DNA of 8,817 nt from DATDMG01 sp036518955 (GTDB taxonomy: Bacteria > Actinomycetota > Actinomycetes > Actinomycetales > Kineosporiaceae). The position numbers were made by a program, and so were the translations under genes. Below are positions 1 to 5,034 of this stretch, piece by piece; within the stretch, counting starts at the first letter, position 1, and each line of letters starts with the position of its first letter. The notes beneath the pieces are model-generated. The model searched no databases. It was not told where the DNA came from and was given only the letters and a program-made list of their open reading frames with translations. Location: positions 1 through 8,817 of the forward strand of contig DATDMG010000508.1 of assembly GCA_036518955.1 (NCBI GenBank), written 5' to 3'.

Positions 1-859
1 CGGGGCTGCCTCCCGACGAGCCGGCACCGTTGATGGTGTCGAGGATCCACTGCCGGTACGCCCAGACCGGCTGCTCGTAGCCGGCGCGAACCGGCTGTCC
101 ATAGAGGTTTCCCGTCTCGTTGACATGGCGATATTGCCCGCCGGTTGTGTTCACTCCGGTCAAGATACCTCCGGGTCCGAAGATGCCACTGCCAACATCG
201 AAAAGGTCGGTTTCCAGGCCGATCACCATGGGTTGGATACTCGGGGGAAACACCTCCTGGAAATACTGGTCAATGAAGCGCCAGGCGTCAGCGTTCTCTG
301 TTGCGACGGGATCGTAGACAATCGTTGACGCCATTCTCAGGACGGTTCCGTCATGGGCGCGGTTTGGTGTGCCCCAGCCGAACGCGTATAACGGAGAGAA
401 GCGGGCGGGGGGCCTGGTGGCGAGCTGGCGAATCACCATGTTCTCCGGGACGGGATCGGCGAGGTGTACCATCACCACGTCACCCTCGGGGGGCAACACG
501 ATCCTGTCTATCCGCCGCACATTAGTTTGATCGGCGTGGTCGCCGGCATTGTTGACGACGCCGAACCGGATCGTATAGTCACTCGGATTTCTGGTCGGCA
601 CCACTTGTTGGGAGGTGAGCACCCAGCTGCGGTCCACCAGCGTCCCGCCGCCGCCGAACTCCCCGCGGTAATAGATGCGGACCTGTGCCGTGCTGAACGT
701 CGCGGGGTCGCCGGTCACTGCTCTTCCTGGTGCGGCAGGCTGGCTTACCAGCGCCGCGACGGCGAACACCAGCAGCGTCCCGACCAGGGAGATGCGGCCT
801 CGGAGGCTGCGCGCCAGTGATGGTGCCGGCCGTCGTCCAGCGGTCTGGGATTCTGTCAC
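1..859 (-). CDS. Secreted trypsin-like serine protease homologue with degenerate triad (partial, 3' end off window)
   Basis: Open from a GTG at 859 to the window edge (286 codons, no stop reached). A GGGAG Shine-Dalgarno lies 5 nt upstream and an in-frame TGA further upstream (about 919) limits extension, so GTG 859 is the only convincing start. Residues 1-22 are basic, 23-39 hydrophobic (GTLLVFAVAALV) and followed by an Ala/Pro stretch, suggesting a signal peptide or anchor. The rest fits the chymotrypsin/trypsin (S1) fold: GGGGTLVDRSWVLT at 69-82, GDVVMVHL at 126-133, the family-typical FGWGT at 160-164, DVGSGIF at 221-227, and a closing helix around WILDTI. Aligned with family motifs, WVLTAAHC is WVLTSQQV here, putting Gln85 where the catalytic His should be. 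Asp127 and Ser224 appear conserved, but GDSGGP is replaced by VGSGIF. No cysteines occur after the hydrophobic segment. Peptidase activity is doubtful; a binding or pseudoprotease role is inferred. Codon use is less GC-biased than in the neighbours and includes a TTA leucine at 391-389. The Gly/Ser stretch at the edge suggests a further C-terminal part. Confidence 0.82.
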   Translation of the reverse strand, partial: MTESQTAGRRPAPSLARSLRGRISLVGTLLVFAVAALVSQPAAPGRAVTGDPATFSTAQVRIYYRGEFGGGGTLVDRSWVLTSQQVVPTRNPSDYTIRFGVVNNAGDHADQTNVRRIDRIVLPPEGDVVMVHLADPVPENMVIRQLATRPPARFSPLYAFGWGTPNRAHDGTVLRMASTIVYDPVATENADAWRFIDQYFQEVFPPSIQPMVIGLETDLFDVGSGIFGPGGILTGVNTTGGQYRHVNETGNLYGQPVRAGYEQPVWAYRQWILDTINGAGSSGGSP

Positions 860-903
860 AGCCGCTCCCGGGCACTGATGGAGCAGAAGTTCTCGGATTG
901 CAT
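856..903 (-). CDS. Possible 15-codon leader peptide overlapping the protease-homologue start
   Basis: An ATG at 903 opens a 15-residue frame (MQSENFCSISARERL) whose TGA (858-856) overlaps the GTG of the protease homologue as GTGA. That arrangement is typical of translational coupling in actinobacteria. The peptide has one cysteine and a charged C-terminus. The ribosome site ahead of the ATG is weak (GAGACCCACC), and such a short frame can arise by chance. Nothing about its function can be read from sequence. Confidence 0.22.
   Translation of the reverse strand: MQSENFCSISARERL
865..869 (-). promoter_or_regulatory. Ribosome binding site of the protease homologue
   Basis: GGGAG on the minus strand ends 5 nt before GTG 859. 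It decides this start, since the frame has no other good initiation codon between the upstream TGA and the hydrophobic segment. Confidence 0.6.
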
Positions 904-1244
904 GGTGGGTCTCGTTTCATGGGGCAGGTGCCTGAGTCGGGTGAAACGGCGCACTGTTTCGCCGGATCGACAGGGGGCGTGCCGGCGTCGATCCGGACCG
1001 GAGGAAGGCTGATCCATTCACGACTACGCCCACCATCCCATGAGTTGTTGATCGCCTGCGGATCGGCAGTTGTCCGGTGTCCGTCATGACTGTTATCCGC
1101 CAGTAGGATCCCATGCGTAGCCGAGGCCTTGGTGGACCGTAATGTGAAGTGCCAGCTCAGGTCGATATTTTCTTTCGGCCCGCCGGGTAGCCCGTTCGGA
1201 AGCTCCTGATTTGATTCTGTCGAAAGTAGGTTGCCGACCGTTGC
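904..1244. other. Non-coding spacer of lower GC content
   Basis: About 340 bases lie between the stop of the SGNH hydrolase gene and the leader/start of the protease homologue, both on the minus strand. No frame in it combines a credible start, ribosome site and actinobacterial codon bias. It contains A/T-richer patches unusual for this window (for example GATATTTTCTTTC at 1163-1175 and TTGATTCTGTCG at 1211-1222). It also holds the inverted repeat at 962-996 and short GTTTC/GAAAC complementary motifs at 914-918, 943-947 and 956-960. It presumably carries the promoter of the protease homologue, but no clear -35/-10 pair could be assigned. Confidence 0.6.
962..996. repeat. Perfect 10-bp inverted repeat, 15-base loop
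   Basis: CCGGATCGAC at 962-971 is the exact reverse complement of GTCGATCCGG at 987-996. It lies about 60 bp upstream of the possible leader peptide and 103 bp upstream of GTG 859. No T-tract follows on either strand, so it suits an operator or a regulatory RNA hairpin at least as well as a terminator. The role is inferred. Confidence 0.55.
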
Positions 1245-2519
1245 TCAGTCGGGTGGTCGGCGGCGTCGACCACCGGGGATCCGCCCGGAGTGACTGGCGA
1301 GGCCGCGGTGGCGGACGTCCGTGATGCCGGTCCGTGGGCCGCCCGGCTCGGCCGCCGGCTCCGGCGCCGCCACAGCTGCGGGCCGGTCGTCGCCGGACTG
1401 GGCGCGGCGGCCCACCCGAGGCAGGGGGGGTAGGCCGGGCAACTGCCGCGGAAGGGCGGGCAACCCCGGCAGCTGCAACGGTGACCCCGGCAGTTGCAGC
1501 GGTAACCCCGGCAGCTGCGCGGGCAGCGCGGGCAGCCCCGGCAGCGGCCCCCGCACCCGGTTCAGCAGGACCGCCCACCGGCCGCGCGGCCCCATCGGGG
1601 TGCCACCCACCTCGGTGCCGCTGACCTCGGTGCCAGGGGCCGAGGCGGCTCGAGCCGCCGCGTGCACGACGTCGTCCACACCCTCACCGAGGCGCAGATC
1701 CGGACGGCGGTCCGCACCCTCGGGGAGCACGCGCAGGGCTGCGCAGACGCTGGGCAGCAGGGCCGCCGCCGCGCGTGCGTAGCCGGCGGCCGAGGGGTGG
1801 AAGCGGTCGGCGGAGAACATCTCCTCGGGCCGGGAGGCGAACTCCGAGCCGAGCAGGTCGGCGAGGGCCACCGTGCGGCCGCCTGCCTCGACGACGGCGA
1901 TGGTCTGCGCGGCGGCCAGTTCACGGCTCCAGCGGCGGGCGAGCCAGCGCAGGGGCTGGGCGATCGGCTCGATGGTCCCGAGATCAGGGCAGGTGCCGAC
2001 CACCACCTCTGCGCCTGCCTCGCGCAGCCGGGTCACTGCCGTGCCGAGCGCGCGCACCGACTCGGACGGCTTGATCCGGTGCGTCACGTCGTTCGCGCCG
2101 ACCATGATGACCGCGACGTCGGGGGCAGGAGTCCCCGCCAGCAGCCGGTCGACCTGCGCGCCCAGGTGGCCGGACTCCGCGCCGACGACAGCCACGGCGT
2201 GCAGCCGGACCGGTCGGCCGGTCATCGCGGCGAGGCCGGCGGCGATCACCGCCCCGGGTGCGTCCTCGGCGCGCTCGACACCGAGCCCGGCCGCGCTGGA
2301 GTCCCCGAGCATCCCCATGTCCAGCGGCACTCCGGCGCCGACGCCGTAGATCCCGGAGGAGTCCGGGCCGAGCTTGCCGAACGGCGTCCCGATGGTGCGG
2401 CGGGCCAGCTTCGCCTCGGCCAGCAGGACGCCGACCCCGGCGGCTCCCAGGCCGGCGATCCCGCCGCCGCCGAAGGCGGCGGCGGCCGCGATCCGGCGCG
2501 CCCGGCGGGCCCTGCTCAT
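1245..2519 (-). CDS. SGNH/GDSL-family esterase with N-terminal hydrophobic segment and Leu/Pro-repeat tail
   Basis: A 424-residue protein with all SGNH hydrolase blocks: GDS at 72-74 (nucleophile Ser74), a block II glycine region around VVGAESG at 111-117, GAND at 141-144 (oxyanion Asn143) and DRFHPS at 238-243 (Asp238 and His241 completing the triad). It should hydrolyse an ester or acyl bond; the substrate is unknown. After an Arg-rich start, residues 10-34 are Ala/Gly-rich and hydrophobic, consistent with a signal peptide or membrane anchor and action outside the membrane. The catalytic domain ends near residue 265. About 150 residues follow, including a Leu-Pro-Gly repeat region at about 318-365 and a basic end, which looks like an added tail. 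ATG 2519 is chosen because it directly precedes the Arg-rich, hydrophobic start. The nearest Shine-Dalgarno (GGAGAGG) lies a long 14 nt upstream. The gene is divergent from the hydrolase-cbs pair, an order resembling mycobacterial Rv1075c-lipU-cbs as I recall it. Confidence 0.88.
   Translation of the reverse strand: MSRARRARRIAAAAAFGGGGIAGLGAAGVGVLLAEAKLARRTIGTPFGKLGPDSSGIYGVGAGVPLDMGMLGDSSAAGLGVERAEDAPGAVIAAGLAAMTGRPVRLHAVAVVGAESGHLGAQVDRLLAGTPAPDVAVIMVGANDVTHRIKPSESVRALGTAVTRLREAGAEVVVGTCPDLGTIEPIAQPLRWLARRWSRELAAAQTIAVVEAGGRTVALADLLGSEFASRPEEMFSADRFHPSAAGYARAAAALLPSVCAALRVLPEGADRRPDLRLGEGVDDVVHAAARAASAPGTEVSGTEVGGTPMGPRGRWAVLLNRVRGPLPGLPALPAQLPGLPLQLPGSPLQLPGLPALPRQLPGLPPLPRVGRRAQSGDDRPAAVAAPEPAAEPGGPRTGITDVRHRGLASHSGRIPGGRRRRPPD
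1459..1521 (-). repeat. Three 21-bp tandem repeats encoding a Leu/Pro heptad in the SGNH hydrolase tail
   Basis: Units 1459-1479, 1480-1500 and 1501-1521 differ at only a few bases. Each encodes seven residues of the type LQLPG(L/S)P when read on the minus strand. Less regular Leu-Pro-Gly motifs extend to about 1432 and 1550. The tail is probably an extended cell-wall or surface spacer, and the repeats could change in number by slippage. Both are inference. Confidence 0.75.
2461..2485 (-). repeat. GC-rich hairpin early in the SGNH hydrolase coding sequence
   Basis: CCGCCGCCGCC (2461-2471) and GGCGGCGGCGG (2475-2485) are perfect 11-bp arms around a 3-base loop, 34-58 nt downstream of the start codon. 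They encode Ala-rich residues followed by Phe and Gly residues in the hydrophobic segment. The repeat may simply reflect GCC and GGC codon runs, but the mRNA stem would be very stable and close to the initiation region. Confidence 0.5.
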
Positions 2520-2533
2520 GACGGCGTACGCAT

Positions 2534-2540
2534 CCTCTCC
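2534..2540 (-). promoter_or_regulatory. Shine-Dalgarno of the SGNH hydrolase, unusually distant
   Basis: GGAGAGG on the minus strand ends 14 nt before ATG 2519, longer than the usual 5-10 nt. It directly abuts a different-frame ATG that begins a five-codon frame ending in TGA overlapping ATG 2519 (ATGA). That could be a minimal coupling arrangement or chance. Confidence 0.4.
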
Positions 2541-2667
2541 ACGATCCCCTCGACACGATCCTGCCGTGCCGATGTGCCCGGGCCTTCGCGCCCGGTGCCC
2601 ACCCCTGGCCGGTCGACGTCCCCCTTCCACCGTAACCGCTCGCGCCGACCGCACCGCGATCCGGCGC

Positions 2668-2691
2668 GGATCGGCGGATCGGCGGATCGGT
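2668..2691. repeat. 8-bp tandem repeat GGATCGGC x3 in the divergent promoter region
   Basis: GGATCGGC (2668-2675), GGATCGGC (2676-2683) and GGATCGGT (2684-2691) are followed by the partial match GGATTGCG. The array lies 63 bp upstream of the alpha/beta hydrolase start. It could be an iterated regulator site or a slippage product; the sequence alone does not decide. Confidence 0.55.
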
Positions 2692-2739
2692 GGATTGCGA
2701 GGATCAGCGGGCAGGATGCGGCCGACCGCGCAGGTCGGC

Positions 2740-2746
2740 GGAGAGG
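2740..2746 (+). promoter_or_regulatory. Ribosome binding site of the alpha/beta hydrolase
   Basis: GGAGAGG ends 7 nt before ATG 2754, an ideal spacing. It fixes this start against a much longer frame that stays open upstream through the divergent region. Confidence 0.7.
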
Positions 2747-2753
2747 ACGCGCG

Positions 2754-3563
2754 ATGCTGTGGCACCCGTACCGCTACGGCCCCCACCCGGCGCAGGCTGC
2801 CGACCTGGCGCTCCCGGACGGCGCGCCTCGCGGAGTCGCGATCATGCTCCACGGGGGCTTCTGGCGGGCTCGGTACGACCGCTGCCTGCAGCATGCGGTG
2901 GCGGCCGACCTGCTCCGGAACGGATGGGCGGTCTGGAACGTCGACTACCGGGGGGTCCCGCCGGGCCCGCTGGACGGGGGCGGATGGCCGCGCACCCACC
3001 AGGACGTCGCCGCCGGCGTCGACCTGCTCGTGGTGGCCGGCGGCGACCACGGCCTCGGGGCGCTGGTCGCCGACCCGGCGCGGGTGCTGGTGATCGGGCA
3101 CTCCGCCGGTGGGTGCCTCGCCCTGTGGACGGCGGCCCGGCACCGGTTCCCGGCGGCTCCCGGCGTTCCTGGTGCGGCCCCGCTCGTGCGCCCGGGCGCA
3201 GTGGTCGCGCAAGCCGCCGTGTGCGATCTCGTGGCCGGTGTCCAGGACGGCCTCGGCGGCGGGGCGATCGAGGCGATGATGGGCGCGCTCCCGGGTGAGG
3301 ACCCCGCGGCCTACGCCCTGGCGTCGCCGGTCGCGCTCCTGCCCCTCGGCGTCCCCGGCTTGCTGGTGACCGGTGAGTACGACGCCGTCGTGCCGGTGGC
3401 TCAGTCCCGCTCGTACGCGGCGGCGGCCCGGGCTGCGGGGGACCCGGTGACCGTCGAGGTCATCCCGGGCGAGGGACATTTCGCGCATCTCGATCCGACG
3501 TCGGTGAGCTGGCAGGTCGTCCGGTCGTGGCTGTCGGACCCCTCTGCGAGGATGCTGGGGTGA
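2754..3563 (+). CDS. Alpha/beta hydrolase with HGGFW motif (kynurenine formamidase-like/esterase group)
   Basis: A 269-residue single-domain alpha/beta hydrolase. HGGFW at 33-37 is the oxyanion-hole motif shared with kynurenine formamidases and related small esterases. GHSAGG at 115-120 is the nucleophile elbow (Ser117). Asp210 in GEYDAVVP and His242 in GEGHFAHLDP complete the triad, so the enzyme should be active. No signal peptide or membrane segment is visible, so it is probably cytoplasmic. Its C-terminal TGA overlaps the cbs GTG as GTGA, with the cbs ribosome site inside this gene, so the two are very likely coupled. Neither tryptophan catabolism nor a lipid substrate is supported by neighbours, so the substrate is left open. 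The HGGxW motif suggests an arylformamidase or small-ester hydrolase. A serine hydrolase beside cbs also occurs in mycobacteria as I recall (lipU), though that enzyme may belong to a different esterase subgroup. Confidence 0.9.
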   Translation: MLWHPYRYGPHPAQAADLALPDGAPRGVAIMLHGGFWRARYDRCLQHAVAADLLRNGWAVWNVDYRGVPPGPLDGGGWPRTHQDVAAGVDLLVVAGGDHGLGALVADPARVLVIGHSAGGCLALWTAARHRFPAAPGVPGAAPLVRPGAVVAQAAVCDLVAGVQDGLGGGAIEAMMGALPGEDPAAYALASPVALLPLGVPGLLVTGEYDAVVPVAQSRSYAAAARAAGDPVTVEVIPGEGHFAHLDPTSVSWQVVRSWLSDPSARMLG

Positions 3564-4951
3564 CCGATCCGCAGATGCGCTACGCCGAGTCGGTGGTCGA
3601 CCTGATGGGCGACACCCCGCTGGTCAAGCTGTCCTCGGTGACCGTCGGCGTGCGTCCGCTGGTGCTGGCCAAGGTCGAGTACCTCAACCCCGGTGGCTCG
3701 GTGAAGGACCGGATCGCGGTCCGGATGATCGAGGCGGCCGAGGCGGACGGGCGGCTCCGCCCCGGGGGCACGATCGTGGAGCCGACGTCCGGCAACACCG
3801 GGGTGGGCCTGGCGCTGGTGGCCCAGCGCAAGGGTTACCGGTGCGTCTTCGTCTGCCCCGACAAGGTCAGCGAGGACAAGCGCAACGTGCTCATGGCCTA
3901 TGGCGCCGAAGTGGTCGTCTGCCCGACGGCGGTGCCGCCGGACCACCCGGATTCGTACTACTCCGTCAGCGACCGGCTCACCCGGGAGATCGAGGGCGCC
4001 TGGAAGCCGGACCAGTATTCCAACCCGGAGGGCCCGGCCAGCCACTACGAGACGACCGGGCCGGAGGTCTGGCGCGACACAGCCGGCCGGGTCACCCACT
4101 TCGTGGCGGGTATCGGCACCGGCGGCACGATCACCGGCACCGGCCGGTACCTCAAGGAGACGTCCGCGGCCCGTCCCGCCGGTCCGGTCCGGATCGTCGG
4201 GGCCGACCCCGAGGGCTCGGTGTACTCGGGGGGCACCGGGCGGCCCTACCTGGTCGAGGGCGTCGGTGAGGACTTCTGGCCGACCGCGTACGACCCCAAG
4301 GTGCCCGATGAGATCATCGCGGTGTCCGACGCGGACTCGTTCGCGATGGCCCGGCGCCTCGCCCGGGAGGAGGGTCTGCTGGTGGGCGGGTCCTGCGGGA
4401 TGGCGGTCGTCGCCGCGCTCCGGGTGGCGGCGCGCCTGGGTCCCGACGACGTCGTCGTCGTGCTGCTGCCCGACGGCGGTCGCGGCTACCTGTCCAAGAT
4501 CTTCAACGACCGGTGGATGGCGTCGTACGGGTTCGTCCGGGCGGGTGACCGGGCGACCGTGGGCGACGTCCTGCGGGGCAAGTCCGGCGCGACCCCGGCG
4601 CTGGTGCACACGCATCCGAACGAGACCCTGCGCGACGCGATCGAGATCCTGCGGGAGTACAACGTCTCCCAGATGCCGGTGGTCAAGGCGGAGCCACCGG
4701 TCGTGATCGGCGAGGTCGCCGGGGCGGTGAGCGAGCGCGACCTGCTGGACGCCGTGTTCACCGGCCGCGCGGCGCTCGCCGACCGGGTTGAGCAGCACAT
4801 GGCCCCGCCCCTGCCGTTGGTCGGGTCGGGCGAGCTCGTCGACGCGGCCCGGCAGGCGCTGGAACACGTCGACGCCGTGATGGTGGTCGACGACGGCAAA
4901 CCCATCGGCGTCCTGACCCGCCATGACCTGCTCGGCTTCTTCGCCGGCTGA
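3560..4951 (+). CDS. cbs: Cystathionine beta-synthase
   Basis: A 463-residue PLP enzyme expected to condense L-serine and L-homocysteine to cystathionine, the first transsulfuration step, in the cytoplasm. The fold-type II core (about 7-330) shows GDTPLVKL near the N-terminus, the PLP-binding lysine Lys49 in GGSVKDR, the substrate loop TSGNTG at 76-81, the phosphate-binding GTGGTITG at 186-193, EGVGEDFWP, and GGSCG near residue 278. Two CBS domains (about 345-463) form a Bateman-type regulatory module. Together with the EGVGEDFWP motif and the length near that of mycobacterial Cbs, they separate it from plain cysteine synthases (CysK/CysM, about 310 residues). No N-terminal heme-binding extension of the animal type is present. 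GTG 3560 is preferred over ATG 3575 because GAGGA lies 7 nt upstream and the start overlaps the hydrolase stop. The stop codon lies inside the hairpin at 4939-4990. Cystathionine gamma-synthase/lyase is not present within the window downstream. Confidence 0.95.
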   Translation: MTDPQMRYAESVVDLMGDTPLVKLSSVTVGVRPLVLAKVEYLNPGGSVKDRIAVRMIEAAEADGRLRPGGTIVEPTSGNTGVGLALVAQRKGYRCVFVCPDKVSEDKRNVLMAYGAEVVVCPTAVPPDHPDSYYSVSDRLTREIEGAWKPDQYSNPEGPASHYETTGPEVWRDTAGRVTHFVAGIGTGGTITGTGRYLKETSAARPAGPVRIVGADPEGSVYSGGTGRPYLVEGVGEDFWPTAYDPKVPDEIIAVSDADSFAMARRLAREEGLLVGGSCGMAVVAALRVAARLGPDDVVVVLLPDGGRGYLSKIFNDRWMASYGFVRAGDRATVGDVLRGKSGATPALVHTHPNETLRDAIEILREYNVSQMPVVKAEPPVVIGEVAGAVSERDLLDAVFTGRAALADRVEQHMAPPLPLVGSGELVDAARQALEHVDAVMVVDDGKPIGVLTRHDLLGFFAG

Positions 4952-4990
4952 CGCGGCCACCGGAGCGGGTGGCGACGTCGGCCGGCGAAG
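4939..4990 (+). terminator. Long hairpin across the cbs stop codon (possible terminator or attenuator)
   Basis: Arms 4939-4961 and 4968-4990 pair at 21 of 23 positions. There are ten Watson-Crick pairs (CTTCGCCGGC with GCCGGCGAAG), one G-U, four more pairs, a two-base internal mismatch, then GCCACC with GGTGGC around the 6-base loop GGAGCG. The cbs TGA (4949-4951) is in the left arm. No T-tract follows, so a classical intrinsic terminator is not met. U-less hairpins are used as terminators or processing barriers in GC-rich actinobacteria. It sits 24-45 nt before the candidate kinase starts. Confidence 0.6.
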
Positions 4991-5034
4991 GCGCCACGGC
5001 CGAAGGGTGTGCCGTGGGTGCGGATTGCGTTGGG

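Larger units (their letters stand above)
2520..2753. promoter_or_regulatory. Divergent intergenic control region
   Basis: These 234 bases separate the minus-strand SGNH hydrolase from the plus-strand hydrolase-cbs genes and must hold the promoters of both unless transcription starts further away. No consensus -35/-10 pairs are convincing in either direction. The notable elements are a GGAGAGG ribosome site at each end and the 8-bp tandem repeat at 2668-2691. Confidence 0.5.

Noticed and set aside
579..920. 113-codon minus-strand frame beginning at 920
   Set aside because: Overlaps the protease homologue in another frame; no hydrophobic segment or domain, composition typical of a shadow.
917..1114. 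65-codon minus-strand frame in the spacer
   Set aside because: No ribosome site, no recognisable domain, and it overlaps the 10-bp inverted repeat.
1662..2753. Upstream extension of the alpha/beta hydrolase frame across the SGNH hydrolase gene
   Set aside because: The extension is antisense to a well-supported gene and lacks domain content; ATG 2754 has an ideal ribosome site.
2520..3488. Upstream extension of the SGNH hydrolase frame antisense to the alpha/beta hydrolase
   Set aside because: The added residues are compositional noise opposite a real gene; the Arg-rich, hydrophobic start fits ATG 2519.
4969..4971. GTG as an earlier start for the kinase
   Set aside because: It lies in the right arm of the 4939-4990 hairpin with GGAG only 3 nt upstream; GTG 5014 or ATG 5035 is more credible.
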